Of a stretch of 64,000 nt of DNA, positions 26,899-36,086 are shown piece after piece. The stretch comes from DASQZK01 sp963764345 (GTDB taxonomy: Bacteria; Bacteroidota; Bacteroidia; Bacteroidales; GCA-2748055), in NCBI GenBank assembly GCA_963764345.1, contig CAVXSF010000004.1, positions 62,001 through 126,000 of the forward strand, in the 5' to 3' direction. Position 1 is the stretch's first letter. Each line of letters opens with the position of its first letter. Under the pieces are notes generated by a model. The model did not search any database and had not been told where the DNA came from. It saw nothing but the letters and a program-made list of their open reading frames with translations. Made by a program: the position numbers and the translations under genes.

Positions 26899-27492
26899 TC
26901 ATGAAAACTGCAAAGAAACAAATTTCTTATCTAAATCCAGGACCTGAGGAATAAGTAATTGGTCCCCGTTGTTATTTATAATATAATCAGCATAACGGTT
27001 GAGTTCTTCTGCCGGCATCTGATGCTTCATCCGGCTCCGGATTGCGTCAAAAGAGGTACCGTCACGATCATGGATTCTTTGAATCCTCACCGCTTCATCC
27101 ACATAGACAACAATCAAAAAGTTAAACAGTTTTAGGGCCCCGGACTCAACCAGAATAGCTGCCTCCTCAATAATATAGGGCTCATCCTGCCTTTCCCGGC
27201 ACCAGGATTTAAAATCATCATGAACAACCGGATGTACAAGTGCATTCAGGGTCGAGAGCAATGAGGCATCGTTAAAGGCTTTTGAAGCGATAAAGGGTCG
27301 GTTGATCTCACCGTTGACCACGGCTTCCGGGCCAAATATTCTGATCATGCCTTCCCTGAGCGAATCCGTTGTGTTCATAAGCCGTTTGGCTTCCGCATCG
27401 GCGTAATACACGGGAACGCCAAGGATTTCAAATATCCTGGCAACGGTCGATTTGCCGCTGCCTATCCCACCTGTCAGTCCGATTTTAAGCAT
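26899..27492 (-). CDS. coaE: Dephospho-CoA kinase
   Basis: The 197-residue enzyme starts MLKIGLTGGIGSGKSTVARI with the P-loop GGIGSGKS. It has the family segments VYYADAEAKRLM (Asp in the substrate site), HPVVHDDFKSWC and RIHDRDGTSFDAIRSRMKHQ. It catalyses the last step of coenzyme A synthesis, phosphorylation of dephospho-CoA. Its start overlaps the stop of ybbR by one base, indicating translational coupling. Confidence 0.96.
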   Translation of the reverse strand: MLKIGLTGGIGSGKSTVARIFEILGVPVYYADAEAKRLMNTTDSLREGMIRIFGPEAVVNGEINRPFIASKAFNDASLLSTLNALVHPVVHDDFKSWCRERQDEPYIIEEAAILVESGALKLFNFLIVVYVDEAVRIQRIHDRDGTSFDAIRSRMKHQMPAEELNRYADYIINNNGDQLLIPQVLDLDKKFVSLQFS

Positions 27493-28490
27493 TACTTTTC
27501 AATAAGATATTCAACAGATCGAGGGGAATATTTTACCGAGCGGATAAAGTCAGGCTGTTTTACCATCTCTACTTTCAGCTTTTTTTCCAGTCCCGTTTCG
27601 GCTTCTTTAAAATCGACGGTTATCCTGAACATGGAAGGCTGCAGTTTTTCGAAATTGCTGAGTCCGACCTGACATGTAACCTGGATATCCTGTGGAAAGG
27701 TTTTAAGACTCATAGAATCGGGAAGATTAATCACTACGACCGGCACAGAAAGTGTTTTTTCAGTGAATTTCTCCACTTCAAACCGGATTTTGACCTTTTC
27801 CCTTCCCAGCGAAATATGGTCTGATTTTGCCAGGTCCAGGGATCTGCTGACACTCTGGGAGATAAGGCCGGCATCCAGAGGCTTTGTATACACACGGGAA
27901 ATGGTATCGATAAGAAAATCGGGTCCGGAAATGTTCACCGAATCAGGAATAAGGTACGGTTGCTGTTTAAGTATCAATTGTTTTTCCAGATGGAAACTGA
28001 CCCTTGGTTCAACCGGTACTCTTTTTGAAGCCACGCTTGAAAATCTGAATATCAGCGTATCGGGTTTGATATCCATTATATTGAATTCGGAGCTCAGCTG
28101 CTTTGCGATATAGTTGCGGGCAAAACGTGTTTCAATGTAGTATACACCGCTGTCAGCAGAACTCAGACGGTTCATGGTAAATGACCTCACATTAAAGACG
28201 AGAGGTATATATCTGGAGCTGAGTCGATAACGAAGTAGCGTATAGCCATGGGCATTTACCTCGAGCGAGAGATGATCGGGCAGATTACCGATCATGATCT
28301 TGTCTTCGGGGAAATTCCGGTACCTGACCGGGTAATCGATAGTGGTGGTATAATTCTTACTCAGGGCATTCATAAACCAGAAAATAACCGATAACAGGAG
28401 AAAAAAACTGAAAATGGTGGCTTTTTTCCTGAAAGCTATTTTCTCTTTCGTGGAGAATTTCGAAAACCGGTTAAAAAACCCTGAATTCAC
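27492..28490 (-). CDS. YbbR-domain membrane-anchored protein
   Basis: The 332-residue protein has one N-terminal transmembrane helix (ATIFSFFLLLSVIFWFMNAL) and then an extracytoplasmic region with two to three YbbR-like beta modules. Examples are DYPVRYRNFPEDKIMIGNLP, VPVEPRVSFHLEKQ and LSVPVVVINLPDSMSLKTFP. YbbR/CdaR proteins regulate diadenylate cyclase in Firmicutes; in Bacteroidota the family lies in this coaE-yajC neighbourhood, and a link to c-di-AMP here is inference (a PgpH-like enzyme occurs at 42.7 kb). Confidence 0.82.
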   Translation of the reverse strand: MNSGFFNRFSKFSTKEKIAFRKKATIFSFFLLLSVIFWFMNALSKNYTTTIDYPVRYRNFPEDKIMIGNLPDHLSLEVNAHGYTLLRYRLSSRYIPLVFNVRSFTMNRLSSADSGVYYIETRFARNYIAKQLSSEFNIMDIKPDTLIFRFSSVASKRVPVEPRVSFHLEKQLILKQQPYLIPDSVNISGPDFLIDTISRVYTKPLDAGLISQSVSRSLDLAKSDHISLGREKVKIRFEVEKFTEKTLSVPVVVINLPDSMSLKTFPQDIQVTCQVGLSNFEKLQPSMFRITVDFKEAETGLEKKLKVEMVKQPDFIRSVKYSPRSVEYLIEK

Positions 28491-28578
28491 GGCAATTGAA
28501 ATTAATCTCGAAAATTAAAAAAAGAGTCCAAAGAAAAGTAGATTCCCCTGAACTCTTATATCTTTTCAACGAAAATCA

Positions 28579-28899
28579 TTATTTCTGCTGTGTTCCGATA
28601 TCACTCGGATCCTTGAGAACAGCATTTTTATCAATCCTGATCCTGACATTATCAGCAACTTCGACGGTGACGGTCATATCCTTTATATCGGTAATTTTCC
28701 CGTAGATGCCACCAGTAGTTACAATTTTGTCTCCTTTTTGCAGACTACTCCGGTAGGTTTTAAGTTCTTTCTGCTTTTTAACCTGTGGTCTGATCATGAA
28801 GAAATAAAAAACGACAATGATCAGCAAGAGAGAAAGCAGCGATGTGAGCGCGCTGGGTTGAGCTGCTCCTTCTGCCAATAACACAAATAATAATTCCAT
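28579..28899 (-). CDS. yajC: Preprotein translocase accessory subunit YajC
   Basis: The 106-residue protein has a single membrane helix (LTSLLSLLLIIVVFYFFMIR) followed by the YajC signature RPQVKKQKELKTYRSSLQKG and DKIVTTGGIYGKITDI. YajC associates with SecDF and the SecYEG channel in the inner membrane. It lies between the DUF1573 and ybbR genes in the common Bacteroidota order. Confidence 0.96.
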   Translation of the reverse strand: MELLFVLLAEGAAQPSALTSLLSLLLIIVVFYFFMIRPQVKKQKELKTYRSSLQKGDKIVTTGGIYGKITDIKDMTVTVEVADNVRIRIDKNAVLKDPSDIGTQQK

Positions 28900-28929
28900 T
28901 TTGATGTTCTTTATAGTTAAAATTAAAAA

Positions 28930-29368
28930 TTATTTCCTTGTCACATCTGCCTCAAGAGTCAGACGGGTAATTAACGTGCGTGCATTGGATTCGATGGTTA
29001 CAGTTTTTAACTGTTTACCTTCGCGGCCGGAGGAGTCGAAAACCACCTTCACTGTTCCCTCACCACCCGGGGGTACCGGTTCCCTGTCATATTCCGGAAC
29101 AGTGCATCCACAGCTCGCCGTAGCATTATTAATAACAAGCTCGGATCCTCCGGTATTTCGGAATTTGAAATACCACCCCACCTTCTCCCCTTCCGTGACT
29201 TTTCCGAAATTATGCTCCCGGGAAGTGAATTCAATTTCCGGCTGACTGACCGTGGTTTCCGGAATGTTGTCCTTACTGTTCCCGGCATCCTGCGATGCAC
29301 CCTGTCTGCAGGATCCTGCAATGATCAGCAAAGGCAGCCATAAACCTATTACTCTTAACTCGTTTCAT
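28930..29368 (-). pseudogene. DUF1573 lipoprotein, signal peptide out of frame by one extra base
   Basis: The main frame encodes a DUF1573 domain (EIEFTSREHNFGKVTEGEKV, GCTVPEYDREPVPPGGEGTV), an immunoglobulin-like module common in Bacteroidota. That frame opens only at a TTG (29331) inside what reads as a lipoprotein signal (GLWLPLLIIAGSC). The natural ATG at 29368 (MKRV) is one base out of frame. Removing one base of the AA pair at 29355-29356 gives MKRVRVIGLWLPLLIIAGSC, a perfect signal with lipobox, and 145 residues overall. Same +1 pattern as five other genes in this window. Confidence 0.75.
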
Positions 29369-29431
29369 AGCTGTGTCGGTCAAGGTGCAAAGTAACTACT
29401 TTTTCCGCTTTGTTCAAAAAGTCAGAATATT

Positions 29432-30383
29432 CTATACTTCCCCGATGAGACCGCGTCCTGTTTTCCGTATCTTTTTATCTTCCTTTAGTTTTTGCATTAT
29501 CTTATCAAGCACACCGTTAATAAACGTGTTACTCTTTTCAGTGCTGTAATATTTGGCGATCTCAAGGAATTCATTCAGAGTCACCTTTGTGGGTATCGAA
29601 GGGAATTCAATCATTTCAGTGACGGCCATCTGCATGATCAGCACATCCATGAAGGCAATCCTGTCCAGATCCCAGTTACTTGCCTTCTCCTCAATCATCT
29701 GAAGGGCAAAATCCCGGTTGAGTATAGATTTCCGGAAGAGCTGGACCACAAAGTCCCGGTCTTCTTCATTTTTGTACAGCTCAAGAAGATGCTTGTCTTC
29801 ACCGTCCGATTCCCTGAATTTCTTCAGTGTTTTCTCGACCATGGAAACAACGAAATCAAGATCATCATTCCAGTAAATAGATTGTTCTTCCATTAACTGG
29901 TGAAGGGATTCACTCATTAAAACGATCTCAGATATAAAACGGGTAGATGATTTTCTTTTCAGCAGCATAATCAGTATTCTCAGCCGTCATATATTCCTTA
30001 AAGAAATCAGCATCCGTCAGATTGATATAGAGTTCCTTGATGAGTTCCGGATGATTACTCCAACTGATGTGGTGTATGTCGAGATACCTTAAAAACTGCT
30101 TGTTATTCCTGAGTTGCAGTACCAGTTTGTTATCAATGAATCGTATATTCGGATTCAGATCATCCAGGCTGGGAACTATTTTATTCCGGGCAAGTTCGAT
30201 CCTGGATTCAGCATACTGAGCAACATCTAAAATAATAAGCAAGATATAATAGTAGAGTTCATAAGCTTTGTTAATGCTGAAATGCAACTCTTTCTCAGAT
30301 TTATTCAAATCTTTCTGCTCAGATTTGTAATAAGCGTATAAAACCTGTAATACCTTAATCCTTAATAGCCTTCTGCTTATCAT
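29432..30383 (-). pseudogene. nusB: Transcription antitermination factor NusB, frame broken by one extra base
   Basis: The first part (MISRRLLRIKVLQVLYAYYK ... SWSNHPELIKELY) and the second part (SIYWNDDLDFVVSMVEKTLK, RIAFMDVLIMQMAVTEMIEF, PTKVTLNEFLEIAKYYSTEK) are the two halves of the enlarged ~310-residue Bacteroidota NusB. They lie in different frames. Skipping one base of the run at 29941-29943 (GGG on +) joins ...EKKIIY to RFISEIVLMSE and gives 316 residues. NusB binds boxA RNA with NusE and supports rRNA transcription. The gene is normally required, so a sequence error is likely. Confidence 0.92.
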
Positions 30384-30539
30384 TTAAAGAACCTGAATAT
30401 ATATTAGCAATGGCGACAAAGGTAATCATTTTTTGCAAAGAAAGGTGCCTTAAGGTTCGAATAATAAGCCCATTTATTATGAATCAATGCCGCAAGGCCA
30501 TAGAATAAATAGAATAAAAAGGTCAATTTCCAGCCAGAA

Positions 30540-30571
30540 TTGATTATTTTTAAAATAATTTTCTATTTTTG
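30540..30571 (+). promoter_or_regulatory. Bacteroidota-type promoter for the DUF3276 gene
   Basis: TTG at 30540-30542 and TATTTTTG at 30564-30571 are separated by 21 bp, fitting the -33 and -7 (TAnnTTTG) elements of the Bacteroidota primary sigma factor. The DUF3276 start codon lies 38 bp downstream. The surrounding 30384-30608 gap contains no other feature. Confidence 0.6.
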
Positions 30572-30608
30572 AGAAACAAATGCATTAATCAGTAACTAAA
30601 TCGAGATT

Positions 30609-30989
30609 ATGATGGAAGAAGGAACCGGAAAAAAGGACGAAGTCTTTAACCAGCCCAGGGAAGAAATTTTTTCTCAAGCCGTAAGAGCAGGTAAACGTAC
30701 TTATTTCTTTGATGTAAAAGCTACACGACGTAATGACTACTACCTGACGATCACGGAAAGTAAGAAAAGATTTAACCAGGATGGCAAATCCTATTATGAG
30801 AAACACAAGATTTTTCTTTACAAGGAGGACTTCGAAAAGTTTGTAAATGGTCTCCAGACTGCGGTTGAATACATTAAAGAAAATCAACCGCCTCTTACAG
30901 AAGAGTATTCCACTGAAGAGCCAGAAACCGCTTTGGCTGAAAATTACACGAACATTGATTTTGAAGATCTGGAAGAAAAAAATTCCTGA
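30609..30989 (+). CDS. DUF3276 / PUR-alpha-like nucleic-acid-binding protein
   Basis: The 126-residue protein contains one PUR-type domain (about residues 18-85): REEIFSQAVRAGKRTYFFDV, KATRRNDYYLTITESKKRF and KHKIFLYKEDFEKFVNGLQT. Bacterial single-repeat homologues of eukaryotic Pur-alpha bind single-stranded DNA/RNA (known from Borrelia). The C-terminal 40 residues are acidic and probably flexible. Its gene has its own promoter and is followed by a clear terminator. Confidence 0.88.
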   Translation: MMEEGTGKKDEVFNQPREEIFSQAVRAGKRTYFFDVKATRRNDYYLTITESKKRFNQDGKSYYEKHKIFLYKEDFEKFVNGLQTAVEYIKENQPPLTEEYSTEEPETALAENYTNIDFEDLEEKNS

Positions 30990-31004
30990 GATCAGAACAT
31001 GTAT

Positions 31005-31043
31005 TTGAGCTGGTTTGATCGCTGGAACCAGCTCAACTTTTTT
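31005..31043 (+). terminator. Rho-independent terminator after the DUF3276 gene
   Basis: TTGAGCTGGTT (31005-31015) pairs perfectly with AACCAGCTCAA (31026-31036) around a 10-nt loop, followed by CTTTTTT. The hairpin overlaps the last codons of the convergent DUF77 gene. It may act weakly on that strand too. Confidence 0.85.
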
Positions 31044-31332
31044 CATATTTCACCATCTTGTCGGAAATGGTGACATTTTTAGTATGGCTGATCTGCCACT
31101 TCATATTGATCAAAATATCTTCTGCACCTGCTTTAAAGCAGACCTCCCTGATGCCACCCAATAATCCGACAACTTGTTCGTATTTACCTTCTACCACAGT
31201 TTCAAAAGGGCAGACCTTATAGGTCAGTCCGGAAGCGGCAATATATTCTATCACCCTGTCCACTACACCGTAGGCAAAAGCCTTATCACCTGCAGGAAGT
31301 ACCTGTATGGCCACGTTTATCGTATAGTCCAT
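31033..31332 (-). CDS. Thiamine-binding MTH1187/YkoF-type protein (DUF77)
   Basis: The 99-residue protein (MDYTINVAIQVLPAGDKAFA) matches the small DUF77/thiamine_BP family: the beta-alpha-beta start, VVDRVIEYIAASGLTYKVCP, FETVVEGKYEQV and LLGGIREVCFKAGAEDILIN. Family members bind thiamine or its precursors in the cytoplasm. It lies 12 bp downstream of the unknown 257-residue gene and should share its transcript. Confidence 0.85.
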   Translation of the reverse strand: MDYTINVAIQVLPAGDKAFAYGVVDRVIEYIAASGLTYKVCPFETVVEGKYEQVVGLLGGIREVCFKAGAEDILINMKWQISHTKNVTISDKMVKYEKS

Positions 31333-31344
31333 GAAGATGAAAAT

Positions 31345-32118
31345 TTAAAAGATATCCTCTTCCTCCGCCTCCCGTTTTTTCCAGCGTTGCCGGTCCAGGA
31401 AGTCCCTGATTTCTCCAAAGGAGAGTTCCTTGACATTGGTGATGATGAAGTTTGGAATGAGAAAATCTCCATATTCATTACATTCCTCAATCGCCTCTTC
31501 AAACACGGATTTTATGGTTACGGTCATAGGAACCACAGCCTTTATCGTTGAAAGGTTCCCTGAAAAATCAAAATTTTCAGCCTCAGCGTCGTACTTTTTC
31601 AGGATAAGTTCAAATTCATTCCGGATAATCATTCGCTGAGACTTTGAGAAGGGAGTGTCCGACACTCCGATTAGAACAACAAAATAACGCAGTTTATCGC
31701 CTTTGCCACCGAGTCCTGTGGAAATAAATACCTGATTTTCATCGAGCAGTTTCGATTCAAGTAACATCTTGCTTTCCTGGTAAGCCAGTATACCCCATTC
31801 CCTTAATCCTTCAGGCGGGTGATGAAGAAAACGCTCAATTGTACGGAACGCTTCCACCCTCCCCACAGATGCCAGTTTGGCCAGTAGTTCCTTTTTATCA
31901 TCATGCCCTGTTTCATCATTAAAAAGATTCTCTGATTCATCCATAACCCTGTCAGGATCAATGTCTGCTTTCATTTCCCTCGAGAACTCAAAATATTTCA
32001 TCTGCAGATCGATATCGATCTGTTCTTCAAGAACGCTGAATTGTCCCGGTACAGCGCCAAACAATTCCCTGATCTTATCATAAATGTTTTCGTGCTCTTC
32101 CATCAAACTATGGATCAA
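31345..32118 (-). CDS. Conserved-looking protein of unknown function
   Basis: The 257-residue soluble protein has no signal peptide or membrane segment, and I do not recognise its family. The N-terminal half is mostly helical and acidic (EEHENIYDKIRELFGAVPGQ; KYFEFSREMKADIDPDRVMD; AFRTIERFLHHPPEGLREWG). The middle is a beta-rich part (VFISTGLGGKGDKLRYFVVL). The C-terminal half alternates helix and strand and includes AVVPMTVTIKSVFEEAIEEC. The last residues are highly charged. Met at residue 6 is a possible alternative start. It precedes the thiamine-binding gene in a two-gene operon, the only functional hint. Confidence 0.7.
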   Translation of the reverse strand: MIHSLMEEHENIYDKIRELFGAVPGQFSVLEEQIDIDLQMKYFEFSREMKADIDPDRVMDESENLFNDETGHDDKKELLAKLASVGRVEAFRTIERFLHHPPEGLREWGILAYQESKMLLESKLLDENQVFISTGLGGKGDKLRYFVVLIGVSDTPFSKSQRMIIRNEFELILKKYDAEAENFDFSGNLSTIKAVVPMTVTIKSVFEEAIEECNEYGDFLIPNFIITNVKELSFGEIRDFLDRQRWKKREAEEEDIF

Positions 32119-32267
32119 TTAATTGTACATGGAAATCAAATTACAAAAATAAAAATTACAATTCAACGAAATCGCAATAATATTACGATATAACATCAGA
32201 AATACCTAAATGTTGGTATAGAAAATTTACTGACATGGATTAACATTGCAGTGTTAAACGGTGAGAA

Positions 32268-34691
32268 ATGTTATTATCCGAATTACAGGCGACGGAGAGC
32301 GGTATTATCTTGAAGGTACGAGGCCAGGGTGCCTTCAGGAAACGTGTGACTGAAATGGGCTTTGTAAAAGGACAACCTGTCACGGTTATCCGGAATGCTC
32401 CTCTTCAGGATCCTGTCGAATATTCGGTGATGGGCTATAGAGTCAGCCTGCGAAGATCAGAGGCTTCCCTTATCGAGGTGGAACAAGGTAAAAAACCGGC
32501 AGGAGAGCATGTTTACGTCCGAACGCTCGAATCAGACCCGCCATTCGGCAATTCCGCGGGACCCGGAAAAACCATTAATATTGCCCTTATCGGCAATCCG
32601 AACTGTGGAAAGACGAGCATCTTCAACCAGGCCTCCCGGTCATACGAGCACGTGGGTAATTATGGCGGCGTAACGGTTGAAACCAAGATTGCCCGGGTGG
32701 AATATGAGGGCTACACCTTTAACATTTACGATTTACCCGGAACCTATTCACTCACATCCTACTCACCGGAGGAAATCTATGTCAGGAATTTTCTCACCGA
32801 AAGCCTTCCCGACGTGGTGGTGAACGTAGTGGATGCCACCAATCTCGAACGCAATCTCTACCTTACTACCCAGCTAATCGACATGAACGTGAAAATGGTT
32901 ATGGCACTGAACATGTTTGATGAGCTGAAAGCCAGTGGGAACCATTTCGATCATATACGTTTTTCCTCTCTGCTCGGAATTCCTGTTATCCCGACGGTCG
33001 GATCCAAAGGGAAAGGTATCGCCATGCTGTTCATGGCCATTATCGGCAAATTCAGGGAAAATGACCTCAGTCGTAAAAGGGTCCAAATCAGTTACGGCCC
33101 CGATATTGAAGACTCTGTCAATAAAATACTGCAACCTCTGTCCAAAGAATGTAACAACCCGTTAACCACGCGTGTCAACTCCAGATTTATTTCCCTGAAA
33201 CTCCTTGAAGGGGATGAACATATGCAGCACAGGATCTCAGACCTGCCGAATACGGGGGAGATCTCTACGATTGTCGTAACGGAACGCAGGATCCTTCGCG
33301 AGCTGATGTCTGATGAACCGGAAACCCTGATCAGTGATGCCCGGTTTGGATTCATTTCCGGTGCTCTCAGGGAGACTTTCCGCTCAAGCCTTGATACCCG
33401 TCGGAATTATTCCGAGAAAATTGATAACGTTCTCACCAATAAATACCTGGGGATCCCGATATTTTTCCTTTTCCTGTGGATCATGTTCAGTGCGACCTTT
33501 AAGCTTGGACAGTATCCCATGAACTGGATTGAACAAGGGATGAACGGCATTTCGTCACTCGTTCCCAGGGTCATTCCCGCCGGTGATCTTCAGGATCTTC
33601 TGATGAATGGCATTATCGGAGGGGTCGGAGGGGTTCTGGTCTTCCTTCCCAACATACTGATCCTGTTCTTCTTCATTTCCTTCCTTGAAGATACCGGTTA
33701 CATGGCACGGGCTGCCTTTATTATGGACAAGTTCATGCACCATATCGGCCTGCATGGCAAATCATTCATTCCCATGGTCATGGGCTTCGGATGCAATGTT
33801 CCGGCTATCATGTCCACACGCATTATCGAGAGCCGGAACAACCGCCTGCTGACCATGCTGCTTGTTCCGTTTATGTCGTGCAGTGCAAGACTGCCGGTAT
33901 ACATCCTCATCATCAGTGCCTTCTTTCCTTCACACCAGGGAACAGTCCTGTTCGGGATCTATCTTGCAGGCATTTTGCTGGCCGTTTTTTCAGCACTTCT
34001 TTTTCGTAGATTGTTTTTCAGGAAGGGCGATTCACCTTTTGTCATGGAACTTCCACCCTACCGGATGCCGACACTGAGAAATACTTCAAGACATATGTGG
34101 AATAAAGGCTCCCAGTATCTCCGTAAAATCGGGGGCATTATCCTGGTGGCCTCAATCCTGATATGGGGTCTCGGATATTATCCTAAAAACAGCCTTCTGT
34201 TCAACCATAAAACGGAATCCTTGCAGGAAGCTTCTTTCGTGGATCCGGGATCGTTGCATAAGGCAGGTGACCATACTTCTTTTCTGGAAGATATCGGGAA
34301 AATGGTTCAGCCGGTTATGAGACCGCTGGGTTTCGACTGGAAAATGACCGTCAGCCTGATGGCAGGTATTGCGGGCAAAGAGGTGGTGGTAAGTACTATA
34401 GGTGTTATATACAACAATCCCCCAGGCGAAACCAGGGACCTGGGGAAACAAATGAAACAGCAGGTTTATACCCAGGGACCGATGGCCGGACAGCTTGTAT
34501 ATTCTCCCCTGGCCACATTGGCATTCCTGGTATTTATCCTGGTATATTTCCCCTGTATTGCCGTTGTGGCCGCCGTGGCCCGGGAATCGGGTTCGTTATG
34601 GTGGGCTGTCTTTATGATCATTTATACTACTGGCATGGCATGGTTGCTATCTTTACTGACTTACCAGGCCGGAGGTTTATTCGTTAACTAA
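32268..34691 (+). CDS. feoAB: Ferrous iron transporter, FeoA-FeoB fusion
   Basis: The 807-residue protein starts with a FeoA SH3-like domain (about residues 1-75; RKRVTEMGFVKGQPVTVIRN). The FeoB G domain follows, with GNPNCGKTSIFNQ (G1, near residue 109), DLPGTYSLTSYSPEE (G3) and a G4-like NMFD. The membrane part carries the Gate motifs GGVGGVLVFLPNILILFFFI, with GFGCNVPAIMSTR near residue 505 and GIAGKEVVVSTIGVIY near 705. It imports Fe2+ across the inner membrane. The fusion is common in Bacteroidota. A Cys-rich partner gene follows 10 bp later. Confidence 0.96.
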   Translation: MLLSELQATESGIILKVRGQGAFRKRVTEMGFVKGQPVTVIRNAPLQDPVEYSVMGYRVSLRRSEASLIEVEQGKKPAGEHVYVRTLESDPPFGNSAGPGKTINIALIGNPNCGKTSIFNQASRSYEHVGNYGGVTVETKIARVEYEGYTFNIYDLPGTYSLTSYSPEEIYVRNFLTESLPDVVVNVVDATNLERNLYLTTQLIDMNVKMVMALNMFDELKASGNHFDHIRFSSLLGIPVIPTVGSKGKGIAMLFMAIIGKFRENDLSRKRVQISYGPDIEDSVNKILQPLSKECNNPLTTRVNSRFISLKLLEGDEHMQHRISDLPNTGEISTIVVTERRILRELMSDEPETLISDARFGFISGALRETFRSSLDTRRNYSEKIDNVLTNKYLGIPIFFLFLWIMFSATFKLGQYPMNWIEQGMNGISSLVPRVIPAGDLQDLLMNGIIGGVGGVLVFLPNILILFFFISFLEDTGYMARAAFIMDKFMHHIGLHGKSFIPMVMGFGCNVPAIMSTRIIESRNNRLLTMLLVPFMSCSARLPVYILIISAFFPSHQGTVLFGIYLAGILLAVFSALLFRRLFFRKGDSPFVMELPPYRMPTLRNTSRHMWNKGSQYLRKIGGIILVASILIWGLGYYPKNSLLFNHKTESLQEASFVDPGSLHKAGDHTSFLEDIGKMVQPVMRPLGFDWKMTVSLMAGIAGKEVVVSTIGVIYNNPPGETRDLGKQMKQQVYTQGPMAGQLVYSPLATLAFLVFILVYFPCIAVVAAVARESGSLWWAVFMIIYTTGMAWLLSLLTYQAGGLFVN

Positions 34692-34701
34692 AAAAATAAC
34701 C

Positions 34702-34905
34702 ATGGTTCAGGCCGTTTTTGCACTCGGGATCGTTGTCATAACTGCAGTATATGCATTTGTATCCCTGATTAAATTTATGATTCCCGCCAAAAAAAGGAAA
34801 ACAGGGAAATGCGGTGACGGCAATTGCCATTGTGGAAGTGCAGGACCCCAGAAGTCTGTCAAACATTTTCGTGAATCACACTTCAAAGCTGTAAAACTCG
34901 GATAG
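34702..34905 (+). CDS. FeoB-associated Cys-rich membrane protein
   Basis: The 67-residue protein has one N-terminal transmembrane helix (VFALGIVVITAVYAFVSLIK) and a basic segment. A Cys cluster CGDGNCHCGS near residues 37-46 follows, which could bind iron. Size, layout and position immediately after feoAB match the FeoB-associated Cys-rich membrane protein family. A role as an iron acceptor or FeoC-like helper is inferred. Confidence 0.8.
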   Translation: MVQAVFALGIVVITAVYAFVSLIKFMIPAKKRKTGKCGDGNCHCGSAGPQKSVKHFRESHFKAVKLG

Positions 34906-35063
34906 ATCTACCTTTTCGGTAATGCTCGAGTTGGTATATACCAAAAAAATTGTAAATTTCATCCTTCTGCCAGGAGGATGTTGTGAAGCTTGTCTACAGC
35001 AACAGGCATTTCCATGAATTCCAGTTGGCACATAAACTACTGTTAAATTGTCAAATTCCGGCT

Positions 35064-35669
35064 ATGGAACTTATCAATGAATACGATTCCCCAACTCAGG
35101 AGTTGATCGGGAAAAGATCCCAGTTTACAATCGAAGCGTGGCTCCGGAGAGGTTACCATATCTTCAGGCGGAAACCGGAACTTTTTATAGTCTATACCCT
35201 TCTGATGCTTCTAATGATGCCTTTTGGCGGATTTATCATTTCCGGCCCGCTGTCTGCAGGCTTTTTTCTTGTTGCCCGCCGTATCGACACAAACAAACCG
35301 GTGTTTCTGGAAAATTTTTTTGATGGTTTCTTTTTCTTCCTGCCGCTGTTATTAATGACCGTAGTAAGCTACTTTCTGGTTTTCATGGGTACGATCTTTT
35401 GTATCCTCCCGGGGATATACCTGGCGGTAGCCTATAAATTCAGCATTTTCTATATCCTGTTCGGTAAAATGGATTTCTGGGATGCGATGGAAAGCAGCCG
35501 TAAGCTTATTGGCAGGGAATGGTTCGGTTTCCTGGGCTTCATTATCGTACTTATGCTGGTGAACCTATTGGGCGCCATGGCCTTCGGTATCGGTCTCCTG
35601 TTCACTATCCCGGTAACATCCCTGGCTCTGTATGCCGCCTTTGATGACATCGTGGGTATCCACAGTTGA
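35064..35669 (+). CDS. Four-helix membrane protein of unknown function
   Basis: From the ATG at 35064 (MELINEYDSPTQELIGKRSQ) the product has 201 residues; an earlier GTG at 34983 adds an unconvincing leader. Four to five transmembrane segments are visible: LFIVYTLLMLLMMPFGGFII, a segment within FFFLPLLLMTVVSYFLVFM, and GFIIVLMLVNLLGAMAFGIG followed by LFTIPVTSLALYAAF. Between them, YKFSIFYILFGKMDFWDAME resembles the amphipathic segment of DUF975-type integral membrane proteins, whose function is unknown. It lies between the feo genes and the HMA lipoprotein gene. Confidence 0.65.
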   Translation: MELINEYDSPTQELIGKRSQFTIEAWLRRGYHIFRRKPELFIVYTLLMLLMMPFGGFIISGPLSAGFFLVARRIDTNKPVFLENFFDGFFFFLPLLLMTVVSYFLVFMGTIFCILPGIYLAVAYKFSIFYILFGKMDFWDAMESSRKLIGREWFGFLGFIIVLMLVNLLGAMAFGIGLLFTIPVTSLALYAAFDDIVGIHS

Positions 35670-35708
35670 AATAATGAACGAATGAATCATGAATTAAAAC
35701 TAAAAGAT

Positions 35709-36074
35709 ATGAAAACACTAATTTTCCTGAGCTTTCTGATTATTCCTGTTTTGGCCGGTTGCAACCGGACACCCGGCAGGGAAGACACGAAGAAAACCTC
35801 AACTGAGGTAACCATCAATCCTGACAATGTGGTTCTGGTGGATATGGATGTACGCGGCATGACCTGTACCGATTGTGAGAACACCATCAAATCGGGGATC
35901 TCCGAACTGAACGGGATTGTCAATGTAACTGCCGACTATAAGGCCGGCAAAACCACGGTACAGTGTGATACGGCCATAACACCTGTAGCCAGAATTACGG
36001 AGGTGATCGAGAAACGGGGCTACTCCGTTGCCGGAGCGGAAATTAAGCCCGTCGCAGAAGAACCCAGACCCTGA
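35709..36074 (+). CDS. Lipoprotein with heavy-metal-associated (HMA) domain
   Basis: From the ATG at 35709 the 121-residue product has a lipoprotein signal (LSFLIIPVLAGC) and then an HMA domain with the metal-binding motif MTCTDCENTI near residue 52 and VIEKRGYSV at the end. HMA domains bind Cu+, Zn2+ or Hg2+ through the two Cys. Here the domain is tethered outside the cytoplasm, like a MerP-type carrier. A role in metal trafficking next to the iron transporter is plausible but unproven. Confidence 0.85.
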   Translation: MKTLIFLSFLIIPVLAGCNRTPGREDTKKTSTEVTINPDNVVLVDMDVRGMTCTDCENTIKSGISELNGIVNVTADYKAGKTTVQCDTAITPVARITEVIEKRGYSVAGAEIKPVAEEPRP

Positions 36075-36086
36075 CAATTTCCCTGC

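Noticed and set aside
34930..34955. TTGGTATATACCAA followed by A residues as a terminator after the feo genes
   Set aside because: The stem is AT-rich and short, and the homopolymer is A rather than T on the transcribed orientation.
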